A DNA stretch of 64,000 nt from Narthecium ossifragum. Its lineage: Eukaryota; Streptophyta; Magnoliopsida; Dioscoreales; Nartheciaceae. Position numbers and translations under genes: made by a program. The notes beneath the pieces were generated by a model, which ran no database searches, was not told the origin of the DNA, and saw only the letters and a program-made list of their open reading frames with translations. Every line of letters starts with the position of its first letter. Position 1 is the stretch's first letter. The DNA lies in contig OY986973.1 in assembly GCA_963920575.1 (NCBI GenBank), positions 22,425,851 to 22,489,850 on the forward strand, given 5' to 3'. Below are positions 37,539 through 49,396 of the stretch, one piece after another.

Positions 37539-38891
37539 GGCTAAAATATGCGTTTGGTACATGAGTTTTCTTGCAAATTTTTATGTGATACCCGTGTTTT
37601 CAAAAGTAAACATTGAATACCTATGTTTCTCGAACCATTTTTAATTGATGGCTCCGTCCACCTGCCGTCTGCCGGTCTAACGGCGGCACGAGCGAACCGG
37701 TCACGTGCCTACACGTGACTGGACAGCCTCCTTCTTCCTCTACGTGATGCCCTTCATAATGGTGAAGCTTGTCGCCGGCGGCAGCGCCTACGGCAGCTGA
37801 TGGGAGAACTTAGGGGTCGACAGCGTGCCGGCGTGGCCGCGTGGGGCGAGGTCGACAGCGTGGGAAGGGGCCGACGGACGTTGACTGGAAGGGCAGCGTC
37901 GCCGCGTCGGCAAAGGGGGTTGTTGCCGGTGAGCGGTGACTGGAAGGGAAGCTTGGAAGGCGTCGTGGGTGGGACGTGGGTCGTGGCTGACGGCGACAGA
38001 GCCGGACCAGCCGGGAGAGGCGCGTGTGGCCCGTGTGGGTGTGGGTGTGGGCGTGGGCGTGGCCGACGGAGCCGGTAGTCTGTAGAGGGGGGTGTGGCCA
38101 ATGGCCAATGGGTGATGGCGATTAGCGATTGGCGATTGACGTCGGCCGTCGGCAGCGACGGGAGTTGAGAGAACAGAGGAGAGGGAGATGAGAGAATAGA
38201 GGAGAGAGAAGGAGATGTCAGATGAGAGGAGAGAGAGGGAGATAAGACGGATGGGATGCCATCCCATCTGTCTCTCTCTCAGTTTAATTGCAGAGGGAGT
38301 TTAAGCGGGAGCTCATCGCCGCCTCAGTCCACCAGTACGCGTCCTTACCGAGGTTGAACCCCCCCCCCCCCCCCCCCCCCCCCGGCCCGCGCGAAGAGCC
38401 CGGCGGCGCTGATGGTGGCGGTGACATCGAGAAAGAACTGGAGGCGCGGAACCCCGACGGGGCGGTCGGACCCGGACCCGAGCGCGAGGAGCACGAAGCT
38501 CAGAGTTAGCAGCACCACCGCGTTGACATTAGAGAAGGAGAGCCGATGCTTAACCAAGACGACGATATGATCCTTGCTAATGGGCTCTTCGACGGTGAGG
38601 GCCTCGTCGCCGACCCCCAAGTTCTCCCATCAGCTGTCGTAGGCGCTGCCGTCGGCGACAAGCTTCGCCGTTACGAACGGCATCACGTAGAGGAAGAAGG
38701 AGACTGTCCGGTCACGTGTAGGCACGTGACCGGTTTGCCCGGGCCGCCGTTAGATCGGCAAACGGCAGGTGGACGGAGGCATCAATTAAAAATGGTTCGA
38801 GAAACATAGGTATTCAATGTTTACTTTTGAAAACACGGGTATCACATAAAAATTTGCCTGAAAACCCAGATACCAAACGCATATTTTAGCC
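37539..38891. mobile_element. long-TIR DNA element (Mutator-like), 1.35 kb
   Basis: The inverted ends start GGCTAAAATATGCGTTTGGTA and stay similar inward for about 270 bp, reaching a shared GCTGATGGGAGAACTT. The insertion lies in a (TA)n tract, so the target duplication (TATATATA...) cannot be sized. Unit 1 of the duplication shows the same tract uninterrupted at about 32195, which confirms insertion. The GC-rich interior includes a minus-strand frame of 91 codons (38620-38345) with a hydrophobic stretch VVLLTLSFVLLALGSG, possibly a captured gene piece. Confidence 0.85.
38359..38383 (+). repeat. poly-C run of about 25 bases
   Basis: An uninterrupted cytosine run inside the long-TIR element. 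Its length is likely to be unreliable in assembly and it may form C/G-quadruplex structures. Confidence 0.9.
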
Positions 38892-38965
38892 TATATATAT
38901 ATATATATATATATGTAGTTTTTGAGGGTTGAAAATAATTATCACCATTTTGTAACCGCCATTAG

Positions 38966-39183
38966 GGAATTTATAAACCGGAACACCAACCGGGATGGAC
39001 CTCCCGCCAAGATCACCAGGATCCGAAGCCCTAACACATCAATTAAAGCTCAAATATAGTGAACTCAAGGCTGACTATGCCATAATTCTCAAATGTAATA
39101 CAATCAATCAATAATTGTATCCTAAATCATATCCTACCCAATCCCAGCCCTAGGGCTAGATCCAATGTACTCGAGTGGCACAG
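38966..39183. other. sequence left of the solo LTR
   Basis: This 220-bp stretch and the matching right flank (41583-41890) were contiguous before the LTR inserted. They resemble no gene and look like older repetitive DNA. The last five bases, CACAG, are the target duplication of the LTR. Confidence 0.5.
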
Positions 39184-41577
39184 TGTCACACCCCGACCCA
39201 GAAAATCCATCCAGGACGGGGCGTGAGGGTCCTATCACTATTCAACTTCAACCGGCGTGATACAAAACGGAAAAGACCGATAATTTAAACAATTGTATTC
39301 CAGAGGCGAAACAGATTCAATTCATATAACATCAAGTTGTACAGTTCGAAATTCCATTCTAATATTTCCAAGGTAAAGATATAATACATGATTTCAAAAT
39401 CCTCAAAAATGTTTACAACATATACATATATATCAAAAAGGTACAACAGGTGATCCTCCAGCAACCTTAAGCGCCTCTGGATGTGCTCGCGCCGCCAAAG
39501 GCCGATCCCACCGGCTCCACAGACGAAGAACTGCCGCCTGCACCTGCAAACGCAGCCCGGGTATGAGTGAGCGATAAGCTCAGTAGGGTTCTACTCTACG
39601 GCACACTGAAAGGGGGAAAACAACAATAGTGTTGTCTCCCAGCTCAAGTCTAACGGATGCCACGGGTCCCACAACCCTGTCGACTCCCCAAGGGATCCTA
39701 CTCTTCTCAACCGACCACGCTGGGAACATCAACCAACACGCTGGGAGGAAAAGGACAAGAACCAGTGGGATCACCATTACCCAGCAAGAAACCACTGCCT
39801 GGGGACCATGTCAGGGTCGTCGACACCCATCCTTAGCACTTGGCCTAGGAAGACAACACGACCTCTAAACCTCAAACACTGATTCAAGTCAACTATCGCA
39901 ATCCTCAAACACAAGAGATTCAGATGATCCAAGATCACACCCTATTCCTGACTACCCAGTCACGGCCCTAAGGCTAAATCCGAGCTACCCGAGAACCTCG
40001 GATCAGCGACCCAAACCATCGCCCGCCTAACCTCAAATGCCTCTAATGCACACAATGCATGGGCCTAGGCAAACATCTATCCTAGATGTCTCTACATGTC
40101 ACATCAGCAATTACAAGTCCAACAGATATACAATAGCCCTCGGCACTTGCCGGCAAGAGGCTAAGGTTCCACAATTCCCCATTAGCTAGCACTCATAGCT
40201 AGCTAATGGCTAAGCACACCATTAAGCAATCAACAACATCCAAACATGTATTTAAAGGCAAGCCACAACATCGATTGATTCAAGGAAAATCAATATGCAA
40301 TCCAAACCTTAATCTCAATGGAAATCCCGTGAAAACTTCAGGAAATCCACATACACACTTCCCAACATGTTTAGATACTAATCACAAATCAAATCCATCC
40401 AAGAAAAGTCAGAAAACCAAGTCCAAGAGGTCACGGATGATGTCACGGTCGATCCGGGGATCGACCGTAGACCCAAGCGAAGAAAACCAAGGGCGACGGT
40501 CGATTCACCCATCGACCCTGAGAAGCCCAAAACCAAACAGCGCATGACGGTCGATGCGACGTTCGATCCGACGGTCGACCGTCAGGTAAATGGCGAAAGG
40601 AAGGAGACCCCGCGGTCGATCCATGCATCGACCCTGGGAAGCCAAAATCGCGATAGAGCCCGACAGTCGATGCGACGGTCGATCCGACGGTCAACCGTCA
40701 GGCCCAGAAAGAGTAAAACAACACTTGACGGTCGATGCACCGATTGACCGTCGAGCCCTTGGCACAGTTCATCAGAACAGTGCCGAAAATCCATTTCTTT
40801 GGATTTCAAGAATCAAATCAAGTTGGAACAAGATGAAATTTTGCAAGCAAGCGTATTTAACAATGGGGAAGCTAATGGAATGAAGAAATCCAGTCTTTGA
40901 CGGTTAAATCTCCTATCTAGGTCCAAATGGACGAAAACCGACAAAACGGCGATAATACGGAAACCAACCGTTAGAATACTGAATTTGTAACGTAGGAATA
41001 CCGGAAATGAACAACATCACATGTACACAGAGTTACAAAGCATTCTAACAAGTATTCCTACAGCGAAAGTACATAAAACCTATCCTAGGAGAACCCGATA
41101 TAAGGATCGAGGTAGAAACACCTACTTGAGCAAGTAGGGTAGCTCCTCCACGCGTCCCGCTGGTCAAGCCGTCAAGATCCGAGGTCCGAAGCCCAAGTCT
41201 CCAAACCCTACCTCAGCCGAAGGAGAGAGAAGGGAAGAGAGAACGACAGGTGAAGGAGAGAAGGAAAGAGAAGAAAAGGACTTGGCTTATATAGAAAATC
41301 CAGATCTACCTCAACCGTCCGATTCGATCTTTCCCGATCGAGCTCCGATCCTCCGATCAGACGCACCCTAGGGATTCTAATCAAACACATACATCAATCC
41401 AAGGCAGTGTGTGGAACGCGGGTGTGAAAATGACCACCAGAGGGCATATTTACCAAAATGCCCCTGGGTCCAAATCGCCACACGATCGCCCGATCGTGCC
41501 CGACGCGGAACCAAACCAACAGGAAACCGGCTCTCGACCCACGTGGTCGAGCCAGGTCAGAGGAACGGGCCCTCACA
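39184..41577 (-). mobile_element. solo LTR, probably Ty3/gypsy, 2.4 kb
   Basis: The plus strand begins TGTCACACCCCGACCC and ends CCCTCACA, flanked by the perfect 5-bp repeat CACAG (39179-39183 and 41578-41582). On the minus strand it therefore runs TGTGAGG...GGTGTGACA, with a TATATAAG box followed by a CT-rich tract at about 41300-41220, which sets the orientation. No gag or pol sequence adjoins it, so it is a solo LTR formed by recombination. LTRs of this size with TGTGACA-like ends are known in the Tekay/Del group (inference). At 40430-40770 the word GACGGTCGAT/CGACCGTC recurs many times. Confidence 0.85.
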
Positions 41578-41899
41578 CACAGACTGGTGAATCACTCATT
41601 TGCCCACGACTTATTTCTAATACTTCTAATACAATCGAATACATGAATAATCAAACGTATAAGATAGAATCACAAGCATACCACAATATGTCATGTCAAC
41701 ATACAATGCTAAGTATACCTCAAAGCAATGCTAAGGGATAAACATGATACGAGCACAATATAAGTCTAAGCGTGACATGGTACATAACATGGACCAATGC
41801 TGCAAGGAGCACCACATGCCACCCATGCCTCCAAGAATCCAACCATCTAAGCATTCAATTAAACATTCACCGGTGGCGCACAATCGGCCAATAAAACTA

Positions 41900-42258
41900 A
41901 GGGATAATTACTTTTAAATCCTTCAAAACTTCTTAAATTACAAATGTACCCCTACATTCTTTCATATTACATATATACCCTTACAAACATCAAACAAAAC
42001 AAAACCATACCCCTCCGTCCTTACACCGTTAAAAACGCCTTATAAAATGATCATTTTGCCCTTATCATACCCTTGTGAGTTGAATCCTAATAAACATGAA
42101 TAAAGGGTAAAATGGTCATTTTATAGGACATTTTTAACGGTGTGAGGACGGAGGGGTATGGTTTGGATTTTTTTAATGTTTGTAAGGGTATATATGTAAT
42201 ATGAGAGAATGTAGGGGTATATATGTTATTTAGCAAGTTTTTAGGGGTACATATGTAA
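41900..42258. mobile_element. fold-back MITE with 9-bp target duplication
   Basis: Two arms of about 160 bp are inverted copies of each other (for example CATATATACCCTTACAAACA against TGTTTGTAAGGGTATATATG) around a short loop near 42065-42105. The flanks are the perfect 9-bp repeat ATAAAACTA (41891-41899 and 42259-42267). A 9-bp duplication points to Mutator-type transposition. No coding capacity. Confidence 0.88.
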
Positions 42259-42267
42259 ATAAAACTA

Positions 42268-42620
42268 GACATTCAATCACATTCAACTAATCCACATTAT
42301 CGGTACCATGACTCCCACGGTTCACCCACAAGCCTCTACGTAAGGTTCGACTAATATGGTCTAATAGATATAGTACATACATATATATAGCATGCATCAA
42401 TTTGGCATAAAACTCTAACTTGTATGAAATTTAGTAATTAACTAAACATTCCATAAATCTCTCATAAATACCCCAAATTCCATAATAATAATAAAAACCT
42501 AGCATACTAACTCAATTCATCAATACTTGAATCATATCCAAAAATCGAATCGGAAGAAGCTTCGAAAACAGTATGATTTGCCAGCTTGAAAGGGTCAATC
42601 GAGCCGGACTCATCTAACAT
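42268..42620. other. intergenic between mobile elements
   Basis: AT-rich DNA with no gene or element ends seen. Confidence 0.4.
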
Positions 42621-42925
42621 TAAACGGGTTGGGTTTGGCTTGCGCGACAATTCGGGTTGGGTCGTATTTAATTTACTTGAAGTTATGAATTTAAATGTGT
42701 CATGGGTTGTTAAACGTGTCACGAATCATTAAACGGCTCATGAGTCGTTATGCGGGTCACGACAAGTCAAACAGTTTACCTTACTCAACTCAAAACTGAC
42801 CCGTTTGTTAACAAGTCGCTAACGGGTTGATCCGTTTTTAACCCGAACCTGAAATCTCCAAACCCGAAGCCGCTAATTTCAGATTGGGTCAGGTTCATGG
42901 GTTGCAATCCAAATTGCCACCCCTA
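42621..42925. mobile_element. hAT remnant with ACCCG-type subterminal repeats
   Basis: The right end reads AAATTGCCACCCCTA, the same as the 16.5-kb hAT end. The interior is rich in AAACGGGT and GGGTCA words. The left end is degenerate (GCGCGACAATTCGGGTT at about 42643), resembling the degenerate left end of the 47.8-kb copy. No target duplication and no coding sequence. Confidence 0.6.
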
Positions 42926-45900
42926 GTGCGCAGGGGACATATATTAAATTATGTGGCTAAATTCTCATTTAGTACTATGTAGTTTTGTCGAAATTTTTAT
43001 TTAGGACCTTAATTTTAAAATTTTCAAATCAGTTCCTCGTAATTTTGATTTCATCCTTACATGGTCCTTCCGCCCACTCATCGTCGGGTTTTTAATGGCA
43101 ATCCGTCTCCTCAGACGACGGGCGAAGGCTCCGTTAGAGCCTTTAGCCCCTTCCGTCTTCTCCTCATACGTCCGTCCTGCCTTAAAGGGGTCGGAGGGGG
43201 TCGCAGTGGTGAGGGGACCTCGAATCTAAGGGCAGAGAACGCTGGGAGAACGTGGGTGACGGATCTGAGGAAAATGACATTGGATCTAGTGGAGGAGATG
43301 AGCCGCACGTCAAGGACCACGATGAGTCATCGGATCGAGCGTAGAGATGGTCGGAGGAAGGGTCGCGATGATGCGAGGGCGTCGGATCCAGAGGTGGTTG
43401 GGAGCGGGGTGGTCAAAAATAATGATGTCGAGAGGTGACGGCGTCGAATCCAAGAAGGATAACAGAGCTCAGGGGGCCTGAAACGTATACGGTGGTCGGG
43501 GATGTCGAGGGACAAAAAAAAGAGCTTTTCTTGTCCAATAAAACATAATATTGATTTCTTATTCATACCATTTCCCGATATGGAGATATGCAGCCAGCGT
43601 TGCCTTACGCATAGCATCACAACCATCTTATCTTCTAATTTTCTACAAGTCTAGCTGTTTTTTTTATTTTAATTTCTTTATTTTGGTTGAGCCCAAGGGA
43701 AAGCATTAACAAGTCTAGTTTCCCTCATAATCAGAAGCTCCAAAGTCTCGCATAGCGAGTTCAGTCAGAAAGTTCATCGGGTAATCCCTAAAATTTAAAT
43801 TTTAAAATCAAGAAATCGGTAGCAAAGGAAAACGCCTAGATTTCCGATTTGGTTAATAGTCTCCAGCGCACCTCTGGGCTTTAGACATGTACAACTGAAA
43901 AGAGTATGGTAACATCTAGTAAAGCCCATTACTGTAGACATGTACAACTGATAAAAAAAGAAGAAGGTTACACTTTTAGAGATCAGAAAACTACAGTCCT
44001 TCAGAAACAAAAACAAGAGAGTTACCAAAATCTTTTCTCACCATTTTATTCTAACATCATCCACCGATCAACATGTTTAAAAACATCAAATGTGTGCAAC
44101 GAACTCGAAGACAATAGAACAGTATTGCTTCTTCTGTCATAAAACCTTAGGCAAATCACTAAACTACAACTCATTCAAGTTTTGGATTATGAAATTATAT
44201 CAATTCTTTTCAATTGATTCAGTGTATTGCACCCTGCAGCAACAGTCTACACAACAGTGAATAGAGACCCATAAGCTCTAACTAAAATACCAATACAGTC
44301 TTTTATCAGTATAAATCACCTTTCGACGTAGATATTGAACATTGGAGAAACATCAACTAGACTGAGAAACGCTCAAATTTTGCAATTTAAATGACATTGG
44401 TTTCCTATTTCCCATACGTTTATGTTAGATGTAGTTTCCAAAGAAACGCAGAGCAATTCTTTCTGTCAAATATTGCATATTAAAAACTGTGGAGTCGTTC
44501 GGTTTGGTTCAGATCACGAAGCCAAGTCTATCTCAGCTTTCCTAGTTGATGCAGGCAGAACTACATACTGGGCACACCACGCATTGATTCTAGGCCAAGA
44601 AGTGAGAGTCTTCAGTCTTTCTAAATTTGTCTTCTTTTGATATCTACTGGGCAGTGGTAACATACTATTCTTATGCTATATGATTTGCCAAATGCCTAAA
44701 GTAATGCCACAAATGGTGAATATAAGTTGTCATGCAAATCCTCATTCTCATATTCTCTGTTTGTTAAATTATCATTTTATATACATCTTTCCCTTTAGCT
44801 TCCTCTTTCTTCTTACTTCTGTTTTATCAGTTTCACTGTAAATGGCTTTTGTTCATATTTCACGCTCTAATTTTCTCCACAATCTATCCAGTTGAAGTGA
44901 AGCCCGTAAAACTCTTACCAAGCAATGGAGCATAATCATTAGGTCTTGCCAAGATATAAAACTGAAGCTTAAGCATCAATATTGGTCTCCATGATATATT
45001 TGCGCTATCACACAATTCATTTTCTTCATTAGATATAACCTTTGTAGCTTTCTAGTTTCACCTATTCTCAGAAAGCTTGATCAGCACCATGAGGAGTTGA
45101 ACCAAGCAATGAAGCTCAAATTATTCATCTCAATGATCAGCTTAATAATCAGATTTTGTTTATCACTCAAGCTTCTTCCTACGATCATCTGATTATGCCA
45201 TAATTGTGGCAAAAAGAATGCTTATATCGAGCATAACCACTAATTGCATATCTTTACCAGTTAATCAAAATCTTGCCTGCTTTTCCGCATTCATTAATGA
45301 TATTGAGGTCTTAATCATGGTTGAAGTCATTTACTTTGAGACAAGCTCCAGACTTGAAGTCTTTTCTGGGGTCTTCTCACGTTAGGCATACTTAAAATTG
45401 CAATAATTGAATGCCAGAGTTTGATGCACAGTCGAATCAAATATAGGTGTTGCTACACCATGTATTCTTTCTTCCTCTCGTCATTGTCCATTAGCATACT
45501 GGCCGTGTGCGTCCACTTCCCTTTATGCCCTCTAAAAGATCACCATTGGCACTCATCCAATCATATGCCTAGAATGTAATCATACAACTAACTAGTTAGA
45601 ACCTGAACGATTCCTTTACAATTGGTCTAGCACCTTTGATGGACCAATAAAAGCAGAAAATGCAGTTAAACGGCTCCATGTTTACTGGGTTCGATAGGGG
45701 AGTCGCTTCCGTGTCTATGCTTTCTAGGTTGACACCACTCGTTGGCAACAACGACGTATGCAGCAAATGTAAAACTCAGTGTCACTGTCTACTAAACTAA
45801 GTTGCGTGAGCAAAAATTTCATCGGTAGATAGGCACTAAGTCTTTCAATCAAGACTTGTCATCACAAATGAAATAAATGAACCAAAACATGGAGAAAACC

Positions 45901-46853
45901 TCAATGAACCTCGCATATGGGCTCATATGAATTATTTTGAAACCTCCATGATTTCACAATCAAATATGACAGGGACATCTTACTTAAAGCTAATATGCAA
46001 TTAAGGACCTAATGTCCTTGGTTGGTTTTTTGCTTGAATTCACTGCTCTCCATTTCCGGATTCTATCACTACAATCTGGTATGCTCGTTCCTTTTGGCGA
46101 CCACCAAAAGGAAAACAATGCACCAGTAGAAGGGCTTTTCCATAAGGTCCTTCACCCATCTTAAACAACATAGGGGATCCACGTCATTGTGGAGATCCAT
46201 CTTCTGTTATGTAAAAGGTACAATAGAACCACAAAAACCATGAAATTTAAGGAGCCAGCAAATTTCAAAATGCAACACTAACAGCAATCATCATACAATA
46301 AATACAACTCCAGCAGAAAGTCCTCTTCAAGAAGCAAATCACACAAGAATGCCATAGAACAACTTAAATGCACGAAATCCATTACATGCTACAAACTTCG
46401 TCTCAAATTCCACAAATCCAACATCAGCACACATAAAAAAAACGTCTATATAGTTATTTACATCACATTTGTATATGTCTTTTCTTCATATTCAACATCA
46501 GATGATCAAAGTGCCAAGATTATCAAAGCATATCAAACAACAAAATCGCATGCCAATAGATGAGTCAAATCTGCCCAATAATAGTAGTAGTAGAAAAATT
46601 AGAGGACAAACATACATACTCTTACCAGTTTATACTACATAATAATTTATGTCGACCATCCACAAACGCATTCAAAGTAAGCTGATTTATATGCAATAAT
46701 ATAAATTTACATTGGCAAATTGATTCCTTGTTCACGACTACTTAATAAAAGCTCCAATAGTTCCATGATATCATATGAAGCATGGCAATGGCATCGAAAC
46801 AAAACATTTGCAAGCTCCTCTATACTTACCGCACAACAATTGATAGCGAGGCC
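42926..46853. other. gene-poor intergenic region
   Basis: No gene recognised. Bases 42950-43520 have the look of a repeat (pyrimidine-rich words, a GC-rich island at 43060-43440 with open frames on both strands) but no ends could be placed. The rest is AT-rich; a 72-codon plus-strand frame at 44422 matches nothing I know. The last part must include the CHMP1 3' untranslated region. Confidence 0.4.
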
Positions 46854-47465
46854 TCAGCCGCGTGCCTTGAGCTCAGTAAGGCGGCGAGAGAGGTCATCCT
46901 CGTCAACCTTTTCTTTCTCCTTCAAAGGGATGGCATGGCCAGCAGCCTGTGGGAGGCCGACGGAGACCTCGAGGCCATGGTCGTCGGCAACCTGCTGCAT
47001 GAGGCTGTTGACCTCGCCTTCAGGAGTAGAAAGGGAGGTAGATCCAGCCATGGACGAATCCATAAACTCGGCCTGGACCTCCATGTTGACGAACTGGCGC
47101 TCGAACTGGTCCATGGTCTCCGACATCTTCTGGAGATTTCCGGTGGCGAGGGAGGAGTCGAGGGCCTTTACGATTGACGACATAGACTTGCCAATCGTCT
47201 GCATCTTGGCCTGGGTATCAAGCCGAGCGACGACGGCATCGAGACGAGAGGAGAGGCGGAGGTAGTTCATCTGCTCGCTGCGCTTACGGATAGAGTTCTC
47301 AGCATAGATGCGGGCGCCATCCATGTTACCCTTTTCGATCGCCTTCTTAACCTTGAGCTTCTCCGCCTTCTCCTCCTTCTCGCACTTGCGAGCCTGGCGC
47401 TGGAGGCTCTTCGACGTGAACTTGAGCTCCATGATCTGGTTCATCAGCTTCTCCGTGTTCCCCAT
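46854..47465 (-). CDS. ESCRT-III-related protein CHMP1 (DID2/VPS46)
   Basis: A single-exon frame of 203 residues, the usual length, starting [19 protein letters not shown]. The basic helices 1-2 are followed by the conserved [20 protein letters not shown], and the C-terminus ends in the MIT-interacting motif [16 protein letters not shown] that binds VPS4/LIP5. CHMP1 acts on late endosomes in sorting membrane cargo into intralumenal vesicles; in plants it is needed for PIN auxin carrier sorting (SAL1 in maize aleurone). The leader carries telomere-like AGGGTTAGGGTT words (about 47500-47522), common in plant housekeeping leaders. A hAT copy lies about 360 bp upstream. Confidence 0.97.
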   Translation of the reverse strand: MGNTEKLMNQIMELKFTSKSLQRQARKCEKEEKAEKLKVKKAIEKGNMDGARIYAENSIRKRSEQMNYLRLSSRLDAVVARLDTQAKMQTIGKSMSSIVKALDSSLATGNLQKMSETMDQFERQFVNMEVQAEFMDSSMAGSTSLSTPEGEVNSLMQQVADDHGLEVSVGLPQAAGHAIPLKEKEKVDEDDLSRRLTELKARG

Positions 47466-47630
47466 CGATGCGAGTGCCTTGGAGATCTAGAGACGGAGGA
47501 TTAGGGCTAGGGTTAGGGTTCTTGCGGGATGGATTCGGGGAGAAGGAATTGGGGGGAGCGAGGATAAAGAAGAGGGGAAAGGCCGAAAGGGCGATGGGGA
47601 TGTATGTATATAGTTATTTAAACGGTATGG

Positions 47631-47719
47631 ATACCGCGTCTGAGTTGATACTTGATAACGGTGAGTTCCTCTCGGATCAGAATACCGCGTCTGAGTTGAT
47701 AACGGTGAGTTCCTCTCGG
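47631..47719 (-). repeat. short tandem duplication in CHMP1 promoter
   Basis: Two copies of ATACCGCGTCTGAGTTGATA...AACGGTGAGTTCCTCTCGG (47631-47675 and 47682-47719), the first with an extra CTTGAT. It lies 170-250 bp upstream of the CHMP1 start codon. Confidence 0.85.
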
Positions 47720-48479
47720 CTCCTTCTGATCACCGTGTTGACAAGAAAACCAAAAAAGAGAGAATGCATCTCAAGGCTAAAACTCATTGGGGGAGAGATC
47801 CTATGAGAGACCAAACAAGCACTCGGCGTGACAATTCGGGTTCGCGGATCGGGTTTGAGTCGGGTAATGACCCTTTTAATAAATATCAAATCCGAACCCA
47901 ACCCGTTTAATAAACGAGTCAGGTTTATAAACCCAAACCCGACCCAATTATAAACGGGTCAACCCGACCCGACTCGCCTAACCCGTTTATTAAACAGGTC
48001 AGGTCGGGTCAACCCGTTTATAAATGAGTCAACCCGTTTAACAGCAATCAAAAGATTCAAAACATATCAAATTACTATATCAAATTACAACTAAATCAAA
48101 TTGCAACTAAATCAGTAATTACAACCATAAACAAGCAACCATATCAAATTACAACTAGATCAAATTAAATACTCAATAACTTCAAGACGTAGATAAATAA
48201 CCATATCAAATTACATCCTCATTAACTTTAACACATCAATAAGTAACCAGATTTGCATATGCCAAAATATAAATACTAAGTAGTGGTAGAACATTGTCCC
48301 GACTCTACTCTTCGTCATCATTGTCGAATTTTGAAGTCATCACATCCTCAGTAAGATCATCCAAAGGAGTCAAATTGTCTGCATGATATGTATAAATGAG
48401 TTATGATAGACAATTTGCAATTAACTTAATTTAATCAGCTGCTGGCTTACCTTTGTAATCATATAACCAATTAACTTAA

Positions 48480-49396
48480 TGAAGCAGAGTAGTGTTACAT
48501 TACTTTCTCTTAAATCCTCCCAAATCTCGAACTCAGATATCTGCTTCATTAGGCAATGCTATGGTGCAGCCTAACTTATTAATACTCAAACTAAGATATG
48601 CAGTGAAATGATGAACGATGACAATGTTAATAATTTTAATTTCTCCTTTTCTCAAAGTTGAAAACAACCAGATTCAAACCGAAGTCTTAATCACTGCACT
48701 CATCATCCACTGAGCTGGCAAATGTCAAAAATGTCATCATCATTTAAGCCCATCTAACAATTAGAATTTACAAGTAGGAGTGTAGGACACAGGAAATCAA
48801 TCTCAGTGCCATATTTGCACTGGCAATGGAAGCCAATAGATGCTAAATAGACTGCGACTTCCAAAACAAGTTTTTCCAGCAGGTTATCATGAAGTCAGAA
48901 AGAAATTTCTCATAAAATAATGCACAAGGCCAATAGAAAGAACACTCTGTTTATTGTTGCGTTTACTTCTAGAAGTCATTTATCATTACTTGTGAATGAA
49001 AACAAGCAAAATTGACTGTTATGCATAAGCAAGTTCCTCTGTAATTCCATGCATCAAAGGTGATGATATCAAGATTATACTACCCAACAAAAAACATGAT
49101 CTTTTCATGGACGGACAGAGAATAAACTCAAATTGAACTAAAACCTACACAAATAGCGACTTAAAAATGGGCATCGAACCAATAGTAGTAAATACTCGAT
49201 TTAGAAAAAGAGATAACTTCATAAGGAAACCTTCGTCTCATTCCCTTTCATCCCTGGCAATTGCGATTCACCAAATTCCAATGTGAAATCAACGCCGCCT
49301 AAAAGAAAGTGGAATCATAAGATCAAGGGGGAAAAACCCAAAAAAGTGGAGCAAAAACGCCACATTAACCTTGAAATTTACTCGAATCGAGATAAA
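48480..49396. other. unidentified sequence captured in the hAT copy
   Basis: This stretch separates the hAT 3' end from the FAS1 fragment. It is AT-rich and matches neither the 11.7-kb element nor any gene I recognise. It may be intron or flank of the captured source gene. Confidence 0.5.

Larger units (their letters stand above)
33950..38965. repeat. segmental duplication, unit 2 (disrupted)
   Basis: This second unit holds the frameshifted Pro/Gly-rich gene and its promoter. The (TA)n tract that is intact in unit 1 is here split by the long-TIR element (37539-38891), after which unit sequence resumes as GTTGAAAATAATTATCACCA and stops near 38965. Confidence 0.75.

Noticed and set aside
40430..40770. 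Repeated GACGGTCGAT words, possible CRISPR-like array
   Set aside because: Spacing is irregular, there are no unique spacers of constant length, and it lies within a plant LTR.
43061..43438. 125-codon plus-strand frame in a GC-rich island
   Set aside because: Open frames occur on both strands, the composition is biased, and the surroundings look repetitive.
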